Of a stretch of 49,283 nt of DNA, positions 1 to 10,512 are shown one piece after another (position 1 is the first letter of the stretch; each line of letters opens with the position of its first letter). The translations under genes and the position numbers were made by a program. Under the pieces are notes generated by a model. It worked only from the letters and a program-made list of their open reading frames with translations, ran no database searches and was not told where the DNA came from. The DNA lies in contig SWDI01000001.1 of the NCBI GenBank assembly GCA_005116955.1, positions 103,081-152,363 on the forward strand, written 5' to 3'. The DNA comes from Nitrospira sp. GTDB taxonomy: Bacteria > Nitrospirota > Nitrospiria > Nitrospirales > Nitrospiraceae.

Positions 1-208
1 ACACTGGGGATTGTATCTTTATAGCGGAGTTGGGATCTGTGAAAAGCTTGTGGAGAGCGAATTAGTAATGATTGTATCTACTTTATATAACTCGACATGT
101 CCTGCTGTGACGTGGTATTCAGCGTCGCTTTTTGTCTATTCTAAAGACAAGTAGATGGTAGTTATCCACAAGTGTGAATAATCCTGTGTATAGTGGTTTT
201 AACGAGTT
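1..208. promoter_or_regulatory. dnaA upstream region, possible part of oriC
   Basis: This AT-rich stretch precedes dnaA and carries two DnaA-box-like nonamers facing each other: TTATCCACA at 162-170 and TGTGAATAA at 173-181 (reverse complement TTATTCACA), separated by two bases. A weaker relative, TGTGTATAG, lies at 186-194. Two good boxes are enough for dnaA autoregulation but few for a full origin, so more of the origin may lie upstream of the window (the other end of a circular chromosome). No gene is supported here. Confidence 0.55.
162..181. promoter_or_regulatory. Inverted pair of DnaA boxes
   Basis: TTATCCACA (162-170) matches the consensus DnaA box exactly. The facing copy (173-181) matches TTATNCACA on the other strand. 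The pair sits about 30 bp before the dnaA start codon, a usual place for DnaA autoregulation. Binding is inferred from the motif only. Confidence 0.7.
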
Positions 209-1552
209 ATGAGTATTGACACTGTTTGGCAAGAAGCATTGCAGTATATCCAGGCGAAAGTTCCTAAGCAGGTGTATGACACATGGTTTATACCGGTTCA
301 TCTCGACCGGATAGAAGACTCGACGGCGCATATTGGGGTTCCGAATAAGTTTTTTGGAGAATGGCTGAATGCTCATTATGGACCGCTATTAGCGGAAGCC
401 ATGGCCACGGCTCGTGGTGGGGGGCTGATGGGTGTTGCATTCACAGTCCGCCCAAAGAGCACTGTGCAGGAGGTTGAACCACAGAATGTTGTGACTGCGC
501 CGAGAGGTGTCACCCAGCCAAAGCCGCGGCGGGGCATCCAACTCAACCCAAAATATATATTTAAGAACTTCGTAGTCGGTGCCGGCAACCAATTTGCTCA
601 TGCGGCCTGTATGGCCGTAGCGGAACAGCCAGGACAGACTTATAACCCGCTCTTTATTTATGGAGGGGTGGGACTAGGGAAGACCCACCTCTTAAACGCC
701 ATTGGAAATCATGTCGCCGAAAAGAGTGATCTAAGAATCGCCTATCTGACGACAGAGCAATTTACTAATGAGGTTATCAACTCCATTCGATATGACAAAA
801 TGATGGATTTACGGAAACGATATCGACATATCGATATGTTGATGATCGACGATATCCAGTTTCTGGTCGGGAAGGAACGCACACAGGAAGAATTCTTCCA
901 TACCTTCAATGCCCTATATGAGGGACATAAGCAGATTGTTCTCTCAAGTGATCGGTTTCCTAAGGATATGCCGGATATCGAAGAGCGTCTACGATCTCGG
1001 TTCGAATGGGGATTGATTGCAGACTTGCAGCCGCCGGATGTGGAGACCCGCATTGCCATCCTGAGAAAAAAATCAGAAGATGACGGCCTTAAACTGCCGG
1101 AAGACGTCATCCAGTTCCTATCGATCACGATGAAGAACAATATCCGTGAATTGGAAGGCAGCCTGGTTCGACTAGGTGCTTATGCCTCGCTGACTGGGCA
1201 GGTGATAAGCCTTGATCTTGCCAAGACTGTCTTGCGTGATGTCATTGGGGATAAGAAAAAGATCGTTGCGATGGATGATATTCAAGAGGCGGTCTGTACA
1301 CAATTCCATGTGAAGATGACGGAGCTGAAATCTCGCCGCAGGAGTAAGACGCTCGTACATCCTCGACAGATCGCAATGTATTTATGTCGAGAGCTGACTG
1401 ATTCATCGTACCCCGAAATCGGGCGCCAATTTGGCGGTAAAGATCATACGACCATCATTCACGCCTGTCGCCAGGTCACAAAGGCCAAGGAAACCAACAC
1501 GGTGTTGCAGGCAACGCTTGAAACATTGAAAGAGCAAATTCTTCGTAGTTAA
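209..1552 (+). CDS. dnaA: Chromosomal replication initiator protein DnaA
   Basis: DnaA is the AAA+ ATPase that binds DnaA boxes and opens the replication origin. The 447-residue protein has the family layout: an N-terminal DnaB/DiaA-interaction domain (about 1-75), a linker, an AAA+ module with Walker A GGVGLGKT at 152-159 and Walker B MIDDIQF near 212-218, and a C-terminal DNA-binding domain with the signature around GGKDHTTIIHACR. Length is normal. The ATG follows only a weak Shine-Dalgarno sequence. dnaN follows after 23 bp, the usual bacterial order. Facing DnaA boxes just upstream suggest autoregulation. Confidence 0.98.
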   Translation: MSIDTVWQEALQYIQAKVPKQVYDTWFIPVHLDRIEDSTAHIGVPNKFFGEWLNAHYGPLLAEAMATARGGGLMGVAFTVRPKSTVQEVEPQNVVTAPRGVTQPKPRRGIQLNPKYIFKNFVVGAGNQFAHAACMAVAEQPGQTYNPLFIYGGVGLGKTHLLNAIGNHVAEKSDLRIAYLTTEQFTNEVINSIRYDKMMDLRKRYRHIDMLMIDDIQFLVGKERTQEEFFHTFNALYEGHKQIVLSSDRFPKDMPDIEERLRSRFEWGLIADLQPPDVETRIAILRKKSEDDGLKLPEDVIQFLSITMKNNIRELEGSLVRLGAYASLTGQVISLDLAKTVLRDVIGDKKKIVAMDDIQEAVCTQFHVKMTELKSRRRSKTLVHPRQIAMYLCRELTDSSYPEIGRQFGGKDHTTIIHACRQVTKAKETNTVLQATLETLKEQILRS

Positions 1553-1575
1553 GAGCTTCCCAGGGAGAATTCTCT

Positions 1576-2703
1576 ATGAAAATACGTATTGGGCGAGATG
1601 AATTATTGACGGGACTTCAGCGGGTCCAAGGTGTCGTGGAGAAACGAAATACGATGCCGATTCTGTCCAATATCTTGTTGGAAGCCAAGCAGGATGGGGT
1701 GGAAATTGTCGCAACCGACCTCGAAATTGGATTACGAGGTCAGTACAAGGGAACCGTTCTCTCGACTGGTGGTGTCACCATCTCAGCCAGAAAATTATAT
1801 GAGATCGTCAAAGAGTTACCCCCTGGCGACATCGAACTGACGTCGACGGATAACAACTGGACGACTATCCAAGCCGGGAAGAGCCAATTCAAAGTCGTCG
1901 GCCTTCCCAGTAGCGAGTATCCTGCACTGCCTACCATTGAGCGCGAGGGATTGACACCGCTCTCAGGAGAGGGCCTTCTGGAATTGATCCGGAAGACACT
2001 CTTTGCCGCCGGGGATAACGATGCTCGATATATCTTGAACGGCCTCTTGGTCACTCTCGTTGCGACCGACAAGAAAACCTCGCTGCGATTAGTCGGCACA
2101 GATGGCCATCGTTTGGCAGTGGCGGAGCAAGAAGTTAGCAAAGCCGGTAATAAAGGTGTGCCACAGGAAATGAAAGCCATCATACCGAAGAAGGCGGCGC
2201 ATGAAATCCGCCGTCTCTTGGAGGAGGGCGTAGATGCCGAACCGCTCATCGGTTTCTCGAAAAACCTCATGATCTTCCGAAAGAGCGGGTTGTTGTTGAC
2301 CTCTCGGCTGATGGAAGGCAACTACCCGAACTACCAACAAGTCATCCCAAAAGAAAGCGGCAAGAAGATCAGCGTCAGTCGAAGTGAATTGGAGAGCGCG
2401 CTGCGTCGGGTGTCAGTACTGGCCAAGGATAAAGCCAGCGCGGTAAAGGTTTCTTTCGCATCCGATAAGATGACCTTGTTTTCCAGCAGTCCAGATTACG
2501 GGGAAGCCACGGAAGAGTTGCCAGCCCACTATGAAGGAGAGGCCATCCAGACGGGATTCAATGCCCGTTACCTGTTGGATGTCTTCAGCGTGATGGATGG
2601 GGAAACCCTTTCGCTTCAGATGGACACTCCGCTCAGTCCCTGTCTGATTCAAGAGCCGGAAAGCCCGGGGTTCAAATGTGTGGTCATGCCCATTAAGATT
2701 TAG
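1576..2703 (+). CDS. dnaN: DNA polymerase III beta subunit (sliding clamp)
   Basis: The 375-residue product forms the ring-shaped clamp that tethers DNA polymerase III to DNA. It shows the three-domain clamp layout, an N terminus with the family-typical start KIRIGRDELLTGLQRVQGVVEKR-type helix and strand pattern, and ends in the conserved VVMPIKI tail that contributes to the partner-binding pocket. A good ribosome binding site (GGGAGAA) lies 8 bases before the ATG. It sits between dnaA and gyrB, probably co-transcribed with dnaA. Confidence 0.97.
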   Translation: MKIRIGRDELLTGLQRVQGVVEKRNTMPILSNILLEAKQDGVEIVATDLEIGLRGQYKGTVLSTGGVTISARKLYEIVKELPPGDIELTSTDNNWTTIQAGKSQFKVVGLPSSEYPALPTIEREGLTPLSGEGLLELIRKTLFAAGDNDARYILNGLLVTLVATDKKTSLRLVGTDGHRLAVAEQEVSKAGNKGVPQEMKAIIPKKAAHEIRRLLEEGVDAEPLIGFSKNLMIFRKSGLLLTSRLMEGNYPNYQQVIPKESGKKISVSRSELESALRRVSVLAKDKASAVKVSFASDKMTLFSSSPDYGEATEELPAHYEGEAIQTGFNARYLLDVFSVMDGETLSLQMDTPLSPCLIQEPESPGFKCVVMPIKI

Positions 2704-5340
<2,637 letters not shown>

Positions 5341-5352
5341 TAATGAGGAAAT

Positions 5353-7839
5353 ATGCCCCCTGATGAGCGCTTAGGCCACATCGCGATTGAAGACGAGATG
5401 AAGTCGTCATACCTCGATTATGCGATGAGCGTCATCGTAGGACGCGCATTGCCCGACGTCCGCGATGGGCTCAAGCCGGTCCATCGCCGCATCCTGTTCG
5501 GTATGAACGAAATGGGCCTCGCCTCCAATCGGACCTACCGCAAGTCAGCCAAGATCGTGGGTGAGATCATGGGCAACTATCATCCCCACGGTGATACGGC
5601 CATTTACGATACCCTCGTGCGAATGGCGCAGAACTTCAACATGCGTTATCCCCTCGTCGACGGCCAAGGTAACTATGGATCAATGGACGGCGATTCAGCG
5701 GCCGCGATGCGCTACACCGAAGCGCGCATGACCAAACTCGCCGAAGAGATGCTGGCCGACATCGACAAGGAAACGGTCGACTTCGGTCCGAACTACGACG
5801 AATCGAGACAGGAGCCACTGGTGTTGCCGAGCAGGGTGCCGAATCTCCTCATTAACGGAGCGGGCGGCATCGCGGTCGGCTATGCCACGAATATCCCAAC
5901 ACACAACATCGCTGAGATCATCGATGGATTGCTTCTGCTGTTGGATAATCAAGACGTCACGATCGCTCAGTTGATGAAGAAGATCCCGGGGCCGGATTTT
6001 CCAACGGCCGGGTTCATCTACGGCATGAGCGGGATCAAGGCAGCGTACGAGACCGGTCGGGGTCTCTTGAAGTTGCGGGCAAAAGTCGTGGTAGAGATCG
6101 ATGAACGCACCGAGCGCGAACGGCTCCTTGTGACGGAGATTCCGTATCAAGTCAACAAGGTATCGTTGATCAAAAAAATTGCCGAGCTGGTTCAGGAAGA
6201 CCGGATCAAAGGCATCTCCGATTTGCGAGATGAGTCATCGGACCGTGAGGGGGTCCGGGTGGTCATCGAGCTCAAGCGAGGTGAAATCCCGCTGGTCGTG
6301 TTGAATAATCTGTACAAACACACCCCTCTTGAAACCACCTTCGGCGTCATCATGCTGGCGCTGGTCAACAATCGTCCGGAAGTCCTGAATCTCAAACAAA
6401 TTCTGCATCATTTCCTCGATCACCGACGGGAAGTCGTCGTCCGCCGCACCGCCTACGAGCTGCGCAAGGCGGAAGAACGGGCGCATATCCTCGAAGGGCT
6501 CAAGATCGCACTCGACAATCTCGATGCCGTGATCGCTCTCATACGCCGGTCGCAATCGCCGGACGAAGCCCGGGCCGGGTTGATGCGCCAGTTTGGCCTT
6601 ACTGAGATCCAAGCTAGCGCGATCCTTGACATGCGGCTCCAGCGCTTAACGCAGCTTGAGCGGACGAAACTCGTCGAAGAGTACCAAGACGTGCTGAAGC
6701 AGATCGAGTATTTGAAGTCCATCCTCGCCAACCGGGAACTGGTCCAGACGATTATTAAGGATGAGCTGACCGAAATTCGGGAAGCGTATAAGGACGAGCG
6801 GCGGACGCAGATCGTCAAGGAAGAGGCGGAAATCACTCTGGAAGATCTGATTGCAGCAGAAGAAGTGATCGTCACGATCTCTCATGCCGGATACATCAAA
6901 CGAAATGCCGTGTCGCTCTATCGTGCCCAGCGTCGGGGAGGAAAAGGCAAGATCGGCATGGGGATCAAGGAGGAAGATTTCGTCGTGAATCTCTTCACGG
7001 CCTCCACGCATGATTCACTGCTCTTTTTCACGGATGCCGGCAAGGTGTATTGGTTAAAGGTCCACGAAATTCCTGAGGCCAGCCGTGCCGCAAAGGGCAA
7101 AGCGCTTGTCAATCTGCTCGCGCTGTCGAGTAATGAAAAGGTCACGGCCACATTGCCGGTGAAAGAGTTCAGGGATGACCGATATATCGTGATGGGCACC
7201 AAGAAGGGCATCATCAAAAAAACGGAACTGTCCGCGTTCAGCAATCCACGGCAAGGCGGGATCATTGCCTTGGGTCTTGAGAGTGGCGATAAGCTGATCG
7301 GTGTTCAACTAACTGATGGACAGCGGGAAATTCTTCTCGGGACACGGCAGGGCCTCACCATTCGATTCAAAGAAGAAGAGGTGAGATCCATGGGCCGGAC
7401 GGCGTATGGGGTGAAAGGGATCACCCTCGAAGAGGGAAACGAAGTTATCGGCATGGAAACCATCACCCCTGATTCCACGACATCCATTTTGACCGTCACG
7501 GAAGGTGGCTACGGCAAGCGAACACCTGTGGGTGAATACCGTATCCAGGGTCGTGGCGGCAAAGGCATCATCAGCGTCAAGACGACGGAGCGAAACGGTC
7601 TGGCGGTTGGATTTCTTCAAGTACGAGATGACGACCAAATCATGTTGATGGCGGCGCAAGGGAAGGTACTCCGTTGCAAAGTTGACGATATCCGCGAGAT
7701 TGGCCGGAATACTCAAGGTGTCCGCATCCTCGACCTCGACGGTGAAGGAGACCGAGTGGTGGGCGTCGCCAGATTGGCGGAAGTGGTCGAAGTGGTCGAA
7801 CGAGAGGACGCGGGTTCGGAAGACACCCCCGAAGCCTAG
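5353..7839 (+). CDS. gyrA: DNA gyrase subunit A
   Basis: GyrA carries the DNA cleavage-religation site and the DNA-wrapping domain of gyrase. The 828-residue protein has the catalytic tyrosine at about Y121 (AAMRYTEARM), the quinolone-determining region HPHGDTAIYD with T82 and D86 at the positions of E. coli S83 and D87, and the GyrA-box QRRGGKG near 520 that marks true gyrase rather than topoisomerase IV. Six beta-pinwheel blades follow, ending in an acidic tail. The ribosome binding site is TGAGGA. The stop lies 25 bases before the next gene's first ATG. Confidence 0.97.
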   Translation: MPPDERLGHIAIEDEMKSSYLDYAMSVIVGRALPDVRDGLKPVHRRILFGMNEMGLASNRTYRKSAKIVGEIMGNYHPHGDTAIYDTLVRMAQNFNMRYPLVDGQGNYGSMDGDSAAAMRYTEARMTKLAEEMLADIDKETVDFGPNYDESRQEPLVLPSRVPNLLINGAGGIAVGYATNIPTHNIAEIIDGLLLLLDNQDVTIAQLMKKIPGPDFPTAGFIYGMSGIKAAYETGRGLLKLRAKVVVEIDERTERERLLVTEIPYQVNKVSLIKKIAELVQEDRIKGISDLRDESSDREGVRVVIELKRGEIPLVVLNNLYKHTPLETTFGVIMLALVNNRPEVLNLKQILHHFLDHRREVVVRRTAYELRKAEERAHILEGLKIALDNLDAVIALIRRSQSPDEARAGLMRQFGLTEIQASAILDMRLQRLTQLERTKLVEEYQDVLKQIEYLKSILANRELVQTIIKDELTEIREAYKDERRTQIVKEEAEITLEDLIAAEEVIVTISHAGYIKRNAVSLYRAQRRGGKGKIGMGIKEEDFVVNLFTASTHDSLLFFTDAGKVYWLKVHEIPEASRAAKGKALVNLLALSSNEKVTATLPVKEFRDDRYIVMGTKKGIIKKTELSAFSNPRQGGIIALGLESGDKLIGVQLTDGQREILLGTRQGLTIRFKEEEVRSMGRTAYGVKGITLEEGNEVIGMETITPDSTTSILTVTEGGYGKRTPVGEYRIQGRGGKGIISVKTTERNGLAVGFLQVRDDDQIMLMAAQGKVLRCKVDDIREIGRNTQGVRILDLDGEGDRVVGVARLAEVVEVVEREDAGSEDTPEA

Positions 7840-7864
7840 TCCGACCGAGCCGCGTCGTTGTTCC

Positions 7865-8482
7865 ATGCACGAGGAAGCGACTTTTCCTATGTCTCCGTCT
7901 TCCTCCGGTCCCACAACCAAGAAGCCGCTGGATATCGTCGTCAAGGTCGCACTGAGCGTGTTTGTGGGATCTTTCGCCTTGATCTGGGGGGGTATGTACC
8001 TCAGTCGCCCCGATCGATCGATTCCTCCCTATACGGTCGGTGCACAATCAAGACAGATCGTCACCACGGACGTTCCCCGCGGAACCACCGATGAGGAGAT
8101 CGAATCGCTGGTGAAGCGTTTTCGAAAGGTCGGCCACCAAACGCACGATTTCGCTCCCATGAAGATCCACCCCACCACTCCAGGCGATCCCAGTGGTTGG
8201 TATAGACAGATCACGATTTACGTGTTCGACGAGCACGGATGGACCGATCCAGAGGTACTGGCGAAGTATCTGGCTGGGGATGCGACTGTCATCAACGACT
8301 ATGAACGGCACATGCGCGGGTACTATCGATTGCAGGATCAGGAAGAAGAAGGAGGCGTGGGACCTATCCCTAAGAATGGCCACATCTCCAGCGACACTCG
8401 GATTCTCTTTAAGGGACGCGTGACGGACTCTTTACCGGTGGAGGCGGAGCCTGCACAAGGTAAGCCGATATCACCTTTCTAA
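7865..8482 (+). CDS. Membrane-anchored hypothetical protein
   Basis: The 205-residue product (from the ATG at 7865; a second possible ATG is at 7889) is not a family I recognise. One hydrophobic segment near residues 29-50 (VVKVALSVFVGSFALIWGGMY) should anchor it in the inner membrane, leaving a soluble part of about 150 residues outside. That part is rich in charged residues and has no clear catalytic motif. It starts 25 bp after gyrA and is probably translated from the gyrA message. Its 3' end overlaps the convergent DciA-like gene by 74 bp, which is unusual for two real genes, although both have good coding character. Confidence 0.75.
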   Translation: MHEEATFPMSPSSSGPTTKKPLDIVVKVALSVFVGSFALIWGGMYLSRPDRSIPPYTVGAQSRQIVTTDVPRGTTDEEIESLVKRFRKVGHQTHDFAPMKIHPTTPGDPSGWYRQITIYVFDEHGWTDPEVLAKYLAGDATVINDYERHMRGYYRLQDQEEEGGVGPIPKNGHISSDTRILFKGRVTDSLPVEAEPAQGKPISPF

Positions 8483-8912
8483 AGTGCTCACGGAGCGCGG
8501 GATCTTGAATGACGGTGGTATGCGAGCACACCTCAGCTGAAGACTCCCCTGGCTGCGGTGATCCGAGGTCGGTGGTGAGAGGTGCGGAAGACGCCTCCGA
8601 CGCGGGGGGAATCTCTCCGACCCGACCCGCAATGTCGGTCACACACTCGGTCCCGAACTCTGCCTGCAGCTTCGTTAAGAGCGCCGGCTTGAGGAACGTC
8701 AACTGTTGGAGCCAGACGGAATTTCTGACGACGAGGTAGAGCTTCTTGAAGCGAATCTGAGTCGGCCAGGTATGAGACGCCATGGGCTCGCCCACGAGCT
8801 CATGCCAACGACGCTGCAAGCGAAGTTCCAGTAGTCGTGATTCAAGACCAAGCCGCTTGGAAAGACCGGAGAGGATGCTCCCAAAGGAATCGAGTGTGCG
8901 AGGGCCAGCCAT
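8409..8912 (-). CDS. DUF721/DciA-like protein
   Basis: The 167-residue protein carries a DUF721 (DciA-type) domain in its first 95 residues: an N-terminal helix, the pattern LQRRWHELVGEPMASHTWP and the hydrophobic strand LYLVVRNSVWLQQLTFLKPALL. DciA is the helicase loader found in bacteria without DnaC/DnaI, and its location near dnaA and gyrA fits a replication role. The C-terminal 65 residues are low-complexity, Pro- and Ser-rich. The gene converges on its neighbour, with a 74-bp overlap, and is divergent from smpB with a 52-bp gap. Confidence 0.8.
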   Translation of the reverse strand: MAGPRTLDSFGSILSGLSKRLGLESRLLELRLQRRWHELVGEPMASHTWPTQIRFKKLYLVVRNSVWLQQLTFLKPALLTKLQAEFGTECVTDIAGRVGEIPPASEASSAPLTTDLGSPQPGESSAEVCSHTTVIQDPALREHFRKVISAYLVQAPPPPVKSPSRVP

Positions 8913-8964
8913 ATGGCATCATAGGCGGTAGCAGAGAAATAGATCAAGGCGTCGGTGTCGAGTT

Positions 8965-9438
8965 ATGGCTAAAGAGACAGAAGATCAGGGGAAGGTCGTG
9001 GCTACCAATCGGAAGGCCTACCACGATTATTTTATCGAAGAAAAGTTCGAGGCCGGGATTGTGCTCAAGGGCACCGAGGTGAAATCACTTCGGGACAGGC
9101 GTGTGAACTTACAAGACAGTTATGCGGACGTCAAAGAGGGCGAGGTTTTTCTCCATCATTGCCATATCAGTCCCTATAGTCACGGCAACATGATGAACCA
9201 CGACCCGATCAGGACCCGCAAATTGCTCCTGCATCGAAAGGAGATCAACAAGCTCCTGGGGAAAACCCAGCAGAAGGGCCTTACGCTGATCCCGCTCCGC
9301 ATCTATTTTTCTGAGCGGGGCCAGGTCAAGGTCGAACTGGGGTTAGCCAAAGGGAAGAAACAGCATGATCGTCGAGAATCGATCAAAGCTCGGGAAGCCG
9401 GCAGAGAAGTGGAACGAGCGATCAAAGAACGAAAGTAG
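8965..9438 (+). CDS. smpB: SsrA-binding protein SmpB
   Basis: SmpB binds tmRNA and brings it to stalled ribosomes for trans-translation. The 157-residue length, the N-terminal core [31 protein letters not shown]-type beta-barrel start, the central [21 protein letters not shown] segment and the basic C-terminal tail are diagnostic. No tmRNA (ssrA) gene is visible directly downstream. Confidence 0.97.
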   Translation: MAKETEDQGKVVATNRKAYHDYFIEEKFEAGIVLKGTEVKSLRDRRVNLQDSYADVKEGEVFLHHCHISPYSHGNMMNHDPIRTRKLLLHRKEINKLLGKTQQKGLTLIPLRIYFSERGQVKVELGLAKGKKQHDRRESIKAREAGREVERAIKERK

Positions 9439-9631
9439 GGTGGAAGTTCCCTCTTCGGTCAACGCGCGTTGACGATCAAGAATCCCCTCCGCTTTCACCT
9501 TAGCGAACTCGGCTGACACAACTTGGAAATCGTACCACACCCAGCCCATGGGTGGCGGATGCCAAGCAGGGCGTGGGCAGCTGTGTCGGCACGCGTGGAT
9601 ACTCGGTGTCCTACCCCGAAGGAACAACGGC

Positions 9632-9657
9632 CTCCTCTTCTCTAGTCGAGAGAGGAG
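9632..9657. terminator. Hairpin between smpB and the small peptide gene
   Basis: A stem of CTCCTCTTCTC (9632-9642) with GAGAGAGGAG (9648-9657), one bulged base and a 5-base loop. It lies between the 3' ends of smpB (plus) and the small minus-strand peptide gene, so it could end both transcripts. No long T-tract follows on either strand, so termination is uncertain. Confidence 0.35.
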
Positions 9658-9671
9658 ACGGTTCTCCTTAA

Positions 9672-9755
9672 CTATTCACGGTCAAGGTACACGGCTTTAT
9701 ACATCACTCCAAGAACAGCAGTCAGGGCGAGCAACGCAAAGAATATCGTCATCAT
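9672..9755 (-). CDS. Small single-pass membrane peptide (27 aa), copy 1
   Basis: A 27-residue reading frame: MMTIFF at the start, a hydrophobic run of about 17 residues (positions 3-18), then a charged tail KAVYLDRE, typical of a single membrane span with its C terminus in the cytoplasm. A very strong ribosome binding site (AAGGAGGTG) lies 8 bases before the first ATG. An extended -10 (TATACT, 9786-9791 on the minus strand) and a palindromic block (9811-9843) lie upstream. Copy 2 at 10204-10284 has the same size, shares the residues GV-x-Y after the core, and has the same promoter layout. Function is unknown. It follows the same orientation as the two-component operon upstream. Confidence 0.7.
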   Translation of the reverse strand: MMTIFFALLALTAVLGVMYKAVYLDRE

Positions 9756-9785
9756 AGATCTTTCACCTCCTTTCACCTGATGAAA

Positions 9786-9843
9786 AGTATAGCTCTCGAC
9801 TATGAAGGGTCTGTGATGAAATCATGAAGAAGTCTTCATGATT
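9786..9843 (-). promoter_or_regulatory. Putative regulated promoter and palindromic operator, copy 1
   Basis: The block at 9811-9843 holds a perfect inverted repeat: 11-base arms AATCATGAAGA (9820-9830) and TCTTCATGATT (9833-9843) around AG. On the minus strand a TATACT -10 element lies at 9786-9791 but no good -35 is present, as expected for an activator-dependent promoter. The block is 27/33 identical to 10342-10374 and sits at the same distance (19 bp between block and -10) as there. The adjacent OmpR-type regulator is the obvious candidate to bind it; that link is inference. Confidence 0.65.
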
Positions 9844-10111
9844 CGGCGACCGAACCACGTGCCAGCTGATCGGCGAGTGACACCAGCAAGTGATGGATAT
9901 CGTGGAACTCTTCGATGACGAACTGCCCAAATAATGAGGCTGTGTCTAGAAAGCCGTAGTTCTCAGGTAGAGACTGAAATGTAGGATGATGGGGGCAGTT
10001 ACCAGACTGCATGACCAGTCTGATCGGGATCTGCGAACTAACAATGGTCCAGAGCGACACCGAACCAGAAACCTGTGATGTTGCGGGTCTGACTAACCGA
10101 GATCGCAGCAC
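9836..10111 (-). CDS. Doubtful hypothetical protein (91 aa)
   Basis: An open frame of 91 codons starting at GTG (10111), placed between the two small peptide genes and in the same orientation. The C-terminal half (FHDIHHLLVSLADQLARG) looks like an amphipathic helix and has plausible codon use, but there is no clear ribosome binding site, and the stop codon falls inside the operator palindrome of peptide copy 1. It may be a decayed or spurious frame. If it is not a gene, the 360 bp from 9844 to 10203 hold nothing I can identify. Confidence 0.25.
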   Translation of the reverse strand: MLRSRLVRPATSQVSGSVSLWTIVSSQIPIRLVMQSGNCPHHPTFQSLPENYGFLDTASLFGQFVIEEFHDIHHLLVSLADQLARGSVAES

Positions 10112-10203
10112 GAGTCACAAGTGCGTATGTGACTGGCAAGCATGACCCTCTCTGCTCAGCCCCCGTCTCCAGCAGGTCGCTCCACAGCATCGTCCGAGTC
10201 GGG

Positions 10204-10284
10204 TCACCTGCTCGCAAGCTGCAACATCGCGTATAACACTCCGAATATGGCGGCCAATAAGAACACTTCGATAAAGGAAATCAT
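10204..10284 (-). CDS. Small single-pass membrane peptide (26 aa), copy 2
   Basis: A 26-residue reading frame that begins MISFIEVFLLAAIFGVLY and ends QLASR: one predicted membrane span with a short polar tail. A GGGGGTG ribosome binding site lies about 9 bases before the ATG (10284). The upstream -10 (TATATA, 10317-10322) and operator block (10342-10374) repeat the layout of copy 1. The two peptides align over their whole length with identical F, L, A, GV, Y and L positions, suggesting paralogues. Function is unknown; small peptides of this kind often modulate a membrane enzyme, transporter or sensor kinase. Confidence 0.7.
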   Translation of the reverse strand: MISFIEVFLLAAIFGVLYAMLQLASR

Positions 10285-10316
10285 GATTGTTGTTCACCCC
10301 CTTCTGCTTTTCTACC

Positions 10317-10374
10317 TATATACGCCACCAAGATGAACCCTCCATGATGAGACCGTGAAGAATTCTTCATGATG
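10317..10374 (-). promoter_or_regulatory. Putative regulated promoter and palindromic operator, copy 2
   Basis: The block at 10342-10374 contains the 14-base palindrome TGAAGAATTCTTCA (10356-10369). A TATATA -10 lies at 10317-10322 on the minus strand. The palindrome centre is 40.5 bp from the upstream edge of the -10, the same value as in copy 1, and a further shared TCATCA word follows at the promoter-proximal side in both. Matching sequence and spacing argue strongly for a functional regulator site. Confidence 0.65.
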
Positions 10375-10512
10375 TGTGCCCCCTTCTACGCTGGTGATGA
10401 GGGTCAGTTCACCACAACACGACCCACGGCGAACGACCTAGAGCTTGTGGAATCTATCAACTCAGATTGTAGCGAGGGGGCCAGGACTCTAAAAGGCTTA
10501 GGCGAGAACTTT

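Noticed and set aside
221-240. Sigma-54-like TGGCAAG...TTGC near the dnaA start
   Set aside because: The interval between GG and GC is 11 instead of 10 bp and it lies inside the dnaA coding sequence.
9343-9627. 94-codon minus-strand frame overlapping the end of smpB
   Set aside because: It runs through coding DNA of smpB on the other strand, has no ribosome binding site and no recognisable domain; taken as a shadow frame or remnant.
9439-9671. tmRNA gene expected after smpB
   Set aside because: No tRNA-Ala-like ends or tag frame could be recognised in the 230 bp after smpB.
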